Program-made: the position numbers and the translations under genes
Shown here: piece after piece, positions 28,871 through 39,900 of the stretch
Layout of the letters: each line of letters opens with the position of its first letter
Numbering within the stretch: position 1 is the first letter of the stretch
From: Casuarius casuarius
Taxonomy: Eukaryota; Chordata; Aves; Casuariiformes; Casuariidae
Assembly (NCBI GenBank): GCA_003342895.1
Contig: PTFA01000024.1
Location: forward strand, 25,634-89,633
DNA length: 64,000 nucleotides
Direction: 5' to 3'
Notes under the pieces: model-generated
Told to the model about the DNA's origin: nothing
What the model saw: only the letters and a program-made list of their open reading frames with translations
Databases searched by the model: none

Positions 28871-30134
28871 GTATGCCCTGCCTTTCACCAGCCCTGGTGA
28901 AGGAGGGAGAGAGAGCACCAGGTCAACCCAGCTATACATTTCCCAGACCAGAGTTCAGATGCATCTGACCAGCATGCAACATTGTAGGATTTTTCCTTGC
29001 TCCTGAATATAAAGACATGTTTTGGACATCTAGGGTTTTTTTTGGCAGTCAAGTCATTGCCTCTTCTAAGCTGAATTGCTTACCAACTCACCTGTTGGGC
29101 TGTACCTTATATATAAAAGTTATATTTTTGTTGGCTGGAGTGCAGAGAAATGTAGTGGTCATGAAGGAAAGGGGTTACATTCCTAATGGCTACAAATGCT
29201 GATTATTACAAAGTGAAAAGAGAAGCTCTAACAGGAGAGAAATCAATTCCCAGTATAACACTAACAGGAGCCCAGTTCACTCATATAGGCCGTAGGAAAC
29301 TGGGTGGCTCCAGACCCCACTCAGAGTCAGGACTTTGTTCTGTCATGTGTCAGGTAATACCCCAGTTGATAATTATTCTAGGATGGGCTTTTGTTTATTT
29401 GTTTTTATGAAAAGCATCAGAAATTCTAAATTTCACCCTTATAGCAGTTCAGGGTGTGGAAGGGGGGAGGGAAAAAAAGCGGAGAAGGCAATCGCAGTAA
29501 TTGGCACCGAAGGACCACACAGGACTGCTTTTTAGGTGGATTCCAGCTAGCTCTGAGCTGGAATTGGGGTAGCTGTGGTTAGTGCACTACTGAGCTGCAA
29601 CAGATCAGTGCCTCTGAGAAACTGGGCATGCTGCCTTGGCTTCCACGTCACGGAAAGGCAGCTACCTGGCTTTGGGTAGGTCAGGGCAGAGCCATCTCCC
29701 GGGAAAAACTGTGCAGACCTGCCCGTGGTGTTAAACACCTAGGCCAGATGCTCATTTCCTCTTTTGCACTTTTCACATCAGCCTCAGAGTAAAGAAGCCC
29801 TAAAGTGAAAAAAAACTTCCTTTAGAGCACTGCAGATCTCTGTCAGGCTGCAAACTTCACACCAAATATAGTTCTCACCTGCCTCTCTGTTGTGTGTTTG
29901 TCATGCCACTGAACAGAAATTCCGATGGTAAAAAAACCCCTTTTGTCATCCACTGTCCATAATCCACTGTTCAAAGAGCAGGCCACTGCTGAGTACAAAC
30001 CAGTTTTTTAAGTTCAAGGCTTAAGGAAGAAGTCACTAAACATACAGTGAATCATCTGATATGGGACTTTAGTCACTTAGTTAGCGTGATCATGGAAGGG
30101 GACCTCACAAAGGGAAATGGAGATTGTTAAAATA

Positions 30135-30170
30135 AAAGTTTTTGTGTGTTAGAAAGTTTTTGTGTGTTAG
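30135..30170 (+). repeat. Perfect 18-bp tandem duplication
   Basis: The unit AAAGTTTTTGTGTGTTAG occurs twice head to tail (30135-30152 and 30153-30170) with no mismatch, which indicates a recent replication slippage. Confidence 0.9.
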
Positions 30171-30784
30171 AGAGAAGGAAGGAAGCCATACTAGAAGATG
30201 GGAGACTCACGTATATGCACTGCCAAAGTGAGAGAGGACTGCATAAGCAAAAAGAAGAAAGATCCTAAAGGTCTCTGGCTTAATCCAAAAAAGATGCAGG
30301 CTGATGGGGACACTGAGGCAGGAAAAAGGGTCCAGGTGTGTATTATGTGTGTTAAGTGTCTGTGGGAGTGTGGAAAAACAAAGAGCACACTTGTATTTCT
30401 TATGCTGGGCAAGCTGAAGAGGGATTTTTTAAGGACCCCTGCAAAAATCTGTGTACCCTTTGTCTAACATTTCTGAGAAGAAAAGCATTGTTCAGTGTAA
30501 ACCTGGAGAGCTATAAGGCTGATGTTGGAAAAGACGTGTGTAGAAGAGAGCCTGGGAGGTGCGTGAGCACTGGGGAAGCTGCCCACACCCCTCGGCTCTC
30601 TGCCCCCAAAGCACAGCAGTGAGGAAAGGATCGGGCAAGGAGGCTGAAAGCATTATGAAACCAAGTGCAGCTGCTTTGCAAGTGTCAAAGAGGTGATGCT
30701 TTAGTCCAGGTCCATGACAGGTGTACTGGCATTTTCTTCGGCCAAAATATCCCCGTTCATCTCCGGTTTCTTGCATGACACAGC

Positions 30785-30885
30785 AGGCAAGGTCATCACC
30801 GGGTCACAGCTCCCGCCCCGCCGTGAGGAGCTCCGAGCGCCGCGTCAGAGGGCTCCCACCCCACGCTGCACCCAGGCTGCTCGCT
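30785..30885. promoter_or_regulatory. Small CpG-rich patch
   Basis: About 100 bases with some eight CpG ('cgccccgccgtgaggag', 'gagcgccgcgtcag') in CpG-poor surroundings, 3.1 kb upstream of the TSPAN8 start exon. It may be a small regulatory element or part of an upstream exon. There is no direct evidence of transcription. Confidence 0.3.
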
Positions 30886-31742
30886 GATAATCCTGCCAGC
30901 CTAGTCTGTAAGGAGGGGCAGAATTTGGGGAGGCAATTTCTACTTCTTCACTAGGCAAAGCTTTCAGGCAGTCTGTGGCAAAGGGTTTGCTTTGGGGAGG
31001 GCATATCTGATTGTCTAAATGGTTCGTAGGAGGGTAACAGGAGCAATTCGGCACGTGCAGTTAAGTAGCGGTGAAGATCTACAGGTCAAATTTCTTGTGA
31101 CATTTCTCTCATTCATCCATATCTCCTATTACCTTGTAAAATAGGCACTTTAGTTTATAGGTACAATTGCAAACATTTATAACTGTGCCATAATTATGGC
31201 TTCCCCCTTTTTCTCCAAGACATATTAAAAAAATCACTGTGTAATCAGGGAATAAGAAATGATCAGTGCCTACAGAAGATTTGAAAACCTCTCATTTAAT
31301 GGAAGCTGCTTGTATGCTTTTAATTTGGATGGCATATTTTTGCTTCAGGTGCCATTAAATATAGATAGGAAACATGTAGGAATTGTAGTAAATTCAGACA
31401 CTATGCTTATTTTCAGCAGTCATACCTAGCACACTGGAAACGCACTAGGAAATATATTTAACATTGACTTTGCTCCCTATTTGTCGTCTTAGAGAAGGAG
31501 CATCTGTCAGGTCCTAGGAAAGTCTGTTTTTTTGCCAGAGAGATCAGTAAACATAAAACATATATAAAAGCAAACCTGGTCATTTTGTATAGGCAGCTGA
31601 CAAGTCCATTCTTCAAGGTTTAGGAAGAACTAGAATCTTACTGGAGCTTGCTTGTGTTTCATGTTCAATAGGTGTATTTAAAAAAAAACATTATCCCAGA
31701 ATTTCTGGCAAATTATTTCCGGAGGCGACGTGGCACACACTG

Positions 31743-31799
31743 CCTCCCGGGCAGGCCTGGGGCCCTCTGGCAGCCCAGGACTGTACATTGCCCGGGAGG
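31743..31799. other. GC-rich perfect inverted repeat (hairpin)
   Basis: CCTCCCGGGCA (31743-31753) and its exact reverse complement TGCCCGGGAGG (31789-31799) flank a 35-base GC-rich spacer, so an 11-bp stem can form. It lies about 2.1 kb upstream of the TSPAN8 start exon. Function unknown. Confidence 0.6.
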
Positions 31800-33717
31800 T
31801 CTCTCCGTGGCGTTGCCAGCGCAGACCTCCGTCCATGCCCAAAACCCAAGAGTGATGTGAAGCAAAGTGGGGAGGTGAGCAGGAGTCGGCCTCAAACACA
31901 TGCCAAGTCTTTGCACAGCAGCCTCNTGGGAAGGGCCAGTGTGTGCATGGTTATGCTTGCTTTCTGTGTTACGGTCCTTCTACCCAAGTGCAACTTACCT
32001 CAGAGATCTTTTATTGGATGCCTGGACTAAGCATTTCACAAAAAACAATGCTTATAACTCATGCCTTTTTTTAATGGGCATCTGCTGCGCATGGCAATTT
32101 ATAACTGCAGCTTTTGGTACAACAGAATGCTGTTTCTGAATTCCTCTGGTAGTAAACTTAGTTTACTAAAATTGCTGGTCTGATTTCAGACTTATCTCTT
32201 CAAATCCTGTGTCATCTGTGATTCTTTTATTACCCTTTGTGGCTCTTTTCATACAACTTTATATGGCACTTTAAACTATTCTCGTGATTCATCTGTGGCT
32301 ATGGCATCTCTCCATAAAGACACCCACATTTCTCAACTTACTTATTTGTTGAGTGCTTTAGATCTAAACCATACCACACAGTTGTTTCTCCCAATCCATA
32401 CAAAATCTGTGTTTCATGAGTGCAATTATTTTTAGGAACGTTCTCAGATTAAGAGTGGATATTGTGAAATAAACTAGTCAGACAGCCAATCTCCTAGAGT
32501 TAGAAAAAAAGAGAATTACTCCAGAAAAGAGCCCAGAAAGTTGAAGGCAGGTATACAGCCACTCGTAAAAGTGGGAACGGTTGTGTCTGTTTAAACAAAA
32601 TCAGTGAGAGTGACTGGAGAGATTCCAACACCACACCTTCATTGAAAGCTGGTTTAGAAAGCAGCCAGAGGAAGTTATTTTCAGTGTAGAGTACATTTTT
32701 GTGGATCCTACAAAAGTGAGGCTCTAAGTTACATCTTTTTGTCACCATCTACAGGTGTGTTATGTACTAACACTTTCCACTTTTTTCAGCTACAGACAAC
32801 AGAACTGGAGAATGAAAACTGACAGTAAAGACTAAAAATTGGGCTTGTGCCAAGGGGCCTTCATAAATCAACTCCCTTCAGCATGTCCCTCATCTTTCTC
32901 ATTTAAATCCTTTGTGCTCACCTACAAAATAAAGCCTCTTTCTTATGAGGAACCCAGGGGAACCTGGGCATGACCCTTATCCCTGCAAGGACTGGTATGT
33001 TGGGCTTCTCTAGAAAATGAGCAGATAGATAGAAAAGACAGAGCAATGATACTTTTATATTCCCCTAATGATTTCTAGTTTGAGGAACACAAAAGAAAAC
33101 AAACAAGACATAAAGCAAAACTAATGAAACAAGTATATTGCCTTGCCTTCTGGGACAAATCTGGCTCCTGTTGCCAAGAGATATCCTGAATCTGAAGCCA
33201 GAATCGTGATTGCTGTGCTGGGGTTCTCAGTACTTTTGGAAACCTGCACAGCAGGACGTTTCATGCACCACAACGCTCAGGGTCCCAGTTTGGGGAGGAG
33301 AAGGAAAAAGAAAGATCTGAAGTAGACAGCAAGACAGACGTAATGGCCGCAGATTCCTTGCCCCTTCTTCTGCAGGGATAGCTCAGATCCGTCCCTTTAT
33401 TCTAGCCGAGTAGCTGGAGTATGATTGCAAACATGAGTGAATGAATTTTGGCAATGATCAGTGAGAAATGAAAGAGAGCAAGCGCCGTAACTTCAAAGCG
33501 TTAAATGCTGTCATTTCTATCTCTTAAAAGCAGCTCTGTAAAATGATTTTATTTTCACTTCCCTTTCCATTGAAAGTATGGCTTTTGCTGCAGTATCTAT
33601 TTACTTTTGGGGTGTAGGACGAGACTAACAGAACCATAAAAAACTACAGCTCACAGAGACACAATGAGAGTCTGCAGACTCAGCGATAACACCTGGTAGT
33701 GCTTCCCCAATGCTCCA

Positions 33718-33730
33718 GTTAATATTTACC
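33718..33730 (+). promoter_or_regulatory. HNF1-like / forkhead-like site upstream of TSPAN8 start exon
   Basis: GTTAATATTTACC matches 10 of 12 defined positions of the HNF1 consensus GTTAATNATTAAC and contains TATTTAC, a forkhead core. It lies about 190 bases before the start codon. HNF1 and FOXA control many gut and liver epithelial genes, which fits the expression of TSPAN8. Such matches also occur by chance in AT-rich DNA. Confidence 0.25.
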
Positions 33731-33888
33731 TGTGGTATATGAATTGTTTAAATAATTGTAGCTGACTTGGGCACCATTTTTGCTTTTAGCAGCAGAGCAC
33801 ACTGCTTTTGACTTGGTTTGAGAGGTTTTCTGAAGAAGCAGGAGAACCTTTTATTGAGGACAAACTCTTACGAAAGCTTCTTCTGCAG

Positions 33889-33916
33889 TTCTCATTTTTG
33901 TCTCAGCTTTTTGAAA
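33889..33916 (+). promoter_or_regulatory. TSPAN8: 5' untranslated part of start exon and candidate splice acceptors
   Basis: Two acceptor-like CAG sites precede the start codon, ending at 33888 (CTTCTTCTGCAG) and 33906 (TTTTTGTCTCAG). Mammalian TSPAN8 has an upstream non-coding exon, so one of these probably receives it. Which one is used cannot be told from sequence alone. The upstream exon and true promoter were not identified. Confidence 0.45.
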
Positions 33917-33976
33917 ATGGCAGGGGTAAGCCGCTGCATGAAGTATTCCATGTTCATCTTCAACTTCTTATTTTGG
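33917..33976 (+). CDS. TSPAN8: TSPAN8 coding exon 1 (residues 1-20)
   Basis: It begins with ATG in a good initiation context (A at -3, G at +4) and encodes MAGVSRCMKYSMFIFNFLFW, close to the human N-terminus. It is followed by a GTAAGT donor at 33977. The start is chosen because it coincides with the conserved MAGVS beginning of TSPAN8. The exon carries the first half of membrane segment 1 and the N-terminal cysteine. Confidence 0.93.
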
Positions 33977-36900
33977 GTAAGTTGATGTTTAAATTGTTAT
34001 TAGTGACGCATGAAATGCATTCAATGTTATCTGAAGGCTGTAGTTGAGAAATTGTGAAGAAAATAGAGCATAAGTGGAACCAGAGTATGATTCTAAATCA
34101 GGGAGAGGAGAATATGCTTAACTTTTGCCCTTCCCTTACCCTTTTTCTTTCAAAATAGACTTCCCTCCAATTCAAAACTAGAACAGCCTGGAGTCTGTCT
34201 CCCTGCCTGTAACATACCCCTCACTTCAGTCACAAGACAAGACACTCCATGTGAATGCATCATTCTCTTGCTTTTATTGTCTTTTGTTTGCGTCCAAACT
34301 GCACGATCCTGCAAGTGTAGTATCAGCAAAAGGAAATCCACTTGTAGTCTCTTGCTTGATAAATGTTTTTTTGCGTCCTTCTTTGTGGTTCTCTGTTGTA
34401 CGTTCAGTTTCATACTTTGTTTTTGACAGGGGACAGTGAATGTTAAAATGGTATGGGCTGGCAGTGCTACCAATAGCTGTACTAAATCGTCCTGGCCTGC
34501 ACTCAAAGCAGCGCAGCAGGCAGCTTTCTAATGCAGTTCGAACCATATTTGTCTATTTGTCATATCTCAGCTGGTTTGCAAGAATTTTAGGCCTTGGTAG
34601 TTTCGGAAAGGTTTGAGTTAAAAAGCATTTTTCTCATGGTTCAGCCTCACTGTCAGCTTTCCCGCCAGAGATTTGCTAGGTTCGCCAGAGGTTTACTGAA
34701 ACCAGAAACGGAACTACTAGTCACAATATGGGATTTGCCTCAAGGGTTTTTTCCTAGTGAAAAGGTGATACCATTCAAGAGGGACCACAAACAGTAGTTC
34801 TGGAAAATTTGTGGCTAGCCAAAATGAGCAAAAGAATTAGCAAAATTCTTTGATCACTTGTGGACCTCGCAAATACATTCCTAATAGGCCAGTGATGATT
34901 TACAAATTTGGACTGCCTCCCCCTCTTCTTCCTCCACCTCCACCAAGGCAGATTGAAGATATTTGACATCCGCGTTGAAGTTTTTTCTGCAACAGTACTT
35001 AAAAAGGTCCATAAGTATATGACTTAGAATTCCTGCTCCTCAAGACATTTTTTCTATTAATATGCATCTATATTTACTGTAAGGTAAAGCATAGGCAAAC
35101 CTCTGGCATTAGGAGAGCCCCAAACTACTTCTGGAGTGAACAGATGAATAATGCCCCAAGACTAAATCTCTAGTGACGGCATGAGTTTCCCAGGAAAAGA
35201 CAGACATAATTCTGGGGGAGTCAGGAAATGAGCAGGCCTGGAACAAACCTCTGCAGCCTGTGTTTATGTCAAAGGTAGCAAAATATCTACTCCATTCTGG
35301 GGAGGATGGTGAGAGTGTTTGCTGTGCATGTGACAAGACTGTGTGGGGATAGAAATGCAGCTATTTTAACTTTTTTTAAAGGAAGGGGTTTAGCACTGCC
35401 AAGGTAGGGAAGAACAGACTGTGGTACAAACAGGAGTATATGCAAACAATACAATCAAACTGAATTCTTTAATTCACATTCCTGTCTCTAATCCCTGGAA
35501 AACATTAAATTGCTGCAGTAAAGCACAGGGATTAGTGATGTCTTTATAGCTACTGCTCCCACAGTTGCTTTTCCTGGTACACGAGGCAGTTGGCAGGTAG
35601 AAAATTAAAATGATACTGGAAAATGAAGGTGACCAACCTTAACTAGAGAATAGCAAAAGCTGCATATTTACACAGTCTCCTTTTGTTTCTAGCACTTTGA
35701 AATCCCTCTGGGAGTGTCCTCTCTTAGGGGGATCAGGAATGTGCTTACTAGCTTTCCTGTGCCTTTTTCTCAATGGCTCTCCCAGCATATCCCTCAGCGT
35801 CTAAGCCCTGGAATAGACTAAGATAGATCCACCAGGGGCTTTGGNGTCACCATCCTCAGCCTCAGCTGTNATGTGACTTGTGCCTCCCAGGAGCCCACAG
35901 CCCCACGTTGGGCTCCAAGGTTTCCATAGTTTTGCATCTTCCTGGTGTGGTAAAAGCTGAGCATGAGTTTTGAAGCTATGTGTTTTGGAGCTGGGTATCT
36001 ATCCGAAGCTTTTAACATCCTTAAGTTAACCTTCAAGACAGTCTGGTGTATTAAACCTGACACTTAGGTCAGACTTTTCCTCTCTCCCTTCTGCAGACTT
36101 TGCAGGCTATCCAGTCTCCATCTACTGCTCTCAGTCTTTCAGCCTCTGCTACCCCACAGCATTCTTATTTTTTGCACTCAATGTTGACGTCTGATCATTA
36201 GTTTGACGCAGTCTTAGTAGTAATAGGGTAATCTTTGAGCAGTTGTTGATACCAGTTCAGACATGCAGTCCCATCTACAACCAAAGTGGCCACCTCCCTA
36301 TACCCTACATCAGGAAAGAAACTGAACCTCTTTGTTCCTGTAAGTAGCAATGCAAACTTAGCGAGTGCAAAGAGCCATCATATTCCACATGCTCCATAAG
36401 ATGTTTTTAGTGCTGCTAATTTCAGGTATCTCAAGGAAGTATGTCAGTTAAATACTTTCCCCAACAGGGAGCAGGCTTGTATAAACCTCCTTCTTATACC
36501 CTTAAATCAGCTGCTTAAAATGTATGTAGCAGTGGAGCAAATTCCCCATGGGCCTAGTATTCCCAGGAAAAGCAGAGTCTTGGTGCGCTGGTCCACTATC
36601 ACNGCAGGCTTGTCTGAGGTGATATGAACTGAACTAGGCTGTATTTCTTAATTACGCCGAGAGTGAAGGGCTCAAGAAGAGAAGGACCCATTGAATTTGA
36701 GGGACAACAGACCTGTTCCTGGACAGTTTATGAGACTGTGAGGAGGTGACTGGTTCTTGGTCAAGGCTTGAAGCAAAACTATGTTAGCCATCTAGTTTTG
36801 GGAAAACAGGTGAGGATCTTTTCAAAGAAGCTCTTCTCCCTCCCATTGGAAAATACTGGTTCATTAAAAGTGAAACGGTTTCCTGAAATGTGTTTCTTTA

Positions 36901-39900
36901 ACTGAAATTTTATTTCAGGAAAGATTGATAATTAGGATGGAGTATTCCATAAAAATTGAAGTGTTCTATTTTGGCCCTTTGGAACAGAATATTTTGATTC
37001 ATTATTTGAAATTTTTTCTTTGTGCATTATTATACACTTCATATTGCATAATATTCAGAGAAAACCAACAGGAACAAAATATCAAGATTTTACTGCAATG
37101 AAACAACTCTATTTTTATAGTTAAAATATATATGCCTTATGGAAATTTTAATTTATAAATGATACTCCTTTTTTGAATGGAGGAAATGCATGTTGTAGAA
37201 TTCCCATCTAATTGATAAGTTCCTTTACATTCAGCTTTATTTACTTCTTCTACTACTGTGCTGTATTTTTATGGGAGTTCCTATATAAGAAATAAGGCAG
37301 TGGCCCAAATTCTGTTTAGGTTTGTAGCAATTGCTACAAATATGCAATATTTGCAAATACGCAATACAAATGCACTAGCTGCTCCGGTGGAAATTTTCAC
37401 ACTAGCGATCCCATATTGTCTGGTGTATAACTCCACTAGTGTTGCTGAACACATAGTGCTGCTGAGCAAGACCCAAATATAGAGTCCTATGATACCATCA
37501 GTTTCTGGGCAGATTCGGTGGGACTGACAAGATTTCAGTGGAGAGCTCTAGTAAAATTTGATAACATGATATAGCTGTCATCAATCGCACAAGTTTCTTT
37601 TTCATGTTTATAATGTATTTATAGGAACTTTACTTAGAGCAGGAAAATGTGTGGAACTCATGTTTGGGTGTTGGCAATGTTCCATATTAAATAATCTGCT
37701 GTAGTCATTATGGTCTTTGATGCTGAATATCATATGATACCTTTTGAGCGGGAAGTATTTTTTAAGAAAAATTACCTAAAACATATAAAAATAGCTCATT
37801 TAATTTTGAAGAGGAATAGTCCCAGTCATCACAGGAAGCTCATATCATCACGTTTCAGGGTCATTTATGACTTGAGCATTAATGCCATACAGGAAGATAA
37901 TTACGAATATGATGAGACTCTGGTCCTCAGTGATTCCTCTTTCCTGCCAGTTCTCTCACAGCCTTTACTCCTGATTAGTCTCTTAATTACCTGTCTCCCA
38001 CACTTAGTAATAAAGAGAAGCTCTATGTGGGAATCATCACAGACAAGGTCAGGAATAGAGCGACTGATGCATAGTGGAATGGTACATCAAACATCGATAA
38101 AATAAGAGCACGGCTAATGATTAGCTGACATCTTAAAGCAAGTCACCCATTATTTTGGAANGGGAAAAACAAGTATCACCATGAGCAGTTTAGAGGAGAA
38201 AGATTCTAAGGAATGGAGATGGTCAGATGTGACACAGCAGAAAGATTTCATTTTGAACTTCTCCTGCTTGTTTTACCATGGAAAATAGGTTTCTAGATAT
38301 GTGTCCTGAATAATTCTAGAGATAACATGTATACCGATATCCCTTATCAAATCTCATGTATTTCCATTATGCAAGAAACAATGTTCTTTACAACCATGTT
38401 ATATCCATATTATAGCAATTTATATTCCTCTCTCATCTGACAGAATGTCTATGTGCTTCCCATGCATAAATCATCATTGAAATGTGGATTTCTCTGGGGT
38501 GGAAACATCAGGGATTTGGTGCATAACTGAAGATTTAACTATTCTTATGAAGTTTCCTGACTATGAATCAATGCTCTATGCTCTAGCATTTGAGTTTTCT
38601 TTCGCTTTGCCAAACAAATGATTTCTTTCTTTCTTTCTTTCTTTTTTTCTTTTTTTTTCTTTTTTTTGCCAGCATCTGGTGCAATATGAAGGCTGAAATT
38701 GCTCATCTTTCTAAATATTCTTTATTTTCTCCTGCAGGTGTGTGGTTGCATTATTTTGGGTGTCTCTATATGGATACGTGTTAGCAAAGATGCTCAGCAG
38801 GTAAATGTATTCAATCTTACCAGACCCATGTAAAATGTGGAAGCTACTATATACATTTTAATTTCCCATGCTCATTTCCACAGTTTTGTTTCTGTTGAGA
38901 TGGTTTGTGTGAGTAAAGAGTAATGCATTTGATAATTAAGATTAAACAAAATGGTGCAGGTAATCAGATTATCTTAAGGACAGACATGTGACCACAAGAA
39001 GTGTCACCTAGTGTTACCAATTCCTGCAGATGCACACTGATTTCTGTTAGAAAATGTGGGCCTCTTTCTGCTTTAATGAAACTCATGATGGTTTTATTAT
39101 TGATTTCAGCGTTAGAGAGAATAGTGAAGAGTCATTCACCTCCTAGACTTTTCAACATCTTTCCCCATCACAATAGCCACATATATTTTTAAGGATACTT
39201 ATATATATTTTTAGTGAATAGTTTACCTTTCTAACTATCTTCAGTAACACAATACCTTTTCCCCTTGTAATTTTGAAAAGGAGTAAGGACTTTTCCCTTG
39301 TATTTTTAATGGCTTCTTAAAATCCTTTTCATTTGTATTTATAGAGAAAGAGTTTTAGGCACCCAAAAATCTTTACTTAAGATGAAATTTTCCTAACAGC
39401 CNTCCTAGGGGGGGGAAGAAAAGTTCCTGAGTTCTCTTCTTGGATTTTATCTGGATCATTAAATTACTTCAGACTTTATGACTCTCCTTTTCTTCAAAGC
39501 TAGGAAAAATTCAGTCTTGAGGAGCTCTTGAGCAGCTGGGCATGTTTGTATGAAGGCCCTTTGTGCCTGCAGGCCCTGCCCACCTCTTGCCAGCTGTGCT
39601 CCCAGTGGCACTGATGTCTTGCTGACAAGATGTTTTCTGTCATCCTATAGTGAAGCCAATTCCAGAACAAGTAGATGCTTCTCTAAAAGGCTGCTGTGCA
39701 ATCTCTGTATCTTGCTGCTTTGTTATGGTAACAGGAAGAACAACTGAACTCTAAGATTTAAGCAATATATTTCTTTTTGTGAATTTGGGCCACAGAAAGG
39801 TAAATGAATTTGAAAATTTGATTCACATACTTTTATCTCCAAAAAGGCTTTATGCCCATAGGAATGCAAAAATGGCCAGGTGTGTCATGGAAGCATTTTT

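Larger units (their letters stand above)
26241..33700. other. Upstream flank of TSPAN8
   Basis: Apart from the repeats and GC-rich patches listed separately, no exon is recognised. A 142-codon frame at 27444-27872 has no domain. A non-coding first exon of TSPAN8 may lie somewhere here or further left, but I cannot pick it out. Confidence 0.5.

Noticed and set aside
1..33800. Search for LGR5 exons upstream of TSPAN8
   Set aside because: LGR5 is the expected divergent neighbour in mammals, but no leucine-rich repeat or 7TM sequence was seen. It probably lies beyond the left edge.
37710..38105. 131-codon open frame inside TSPAN8 intron 1
   Set aside because: Sits between well-supported exons 1 and 2, has no tetraspanin or other domain, and including it would break the conserved membrane segment 1.
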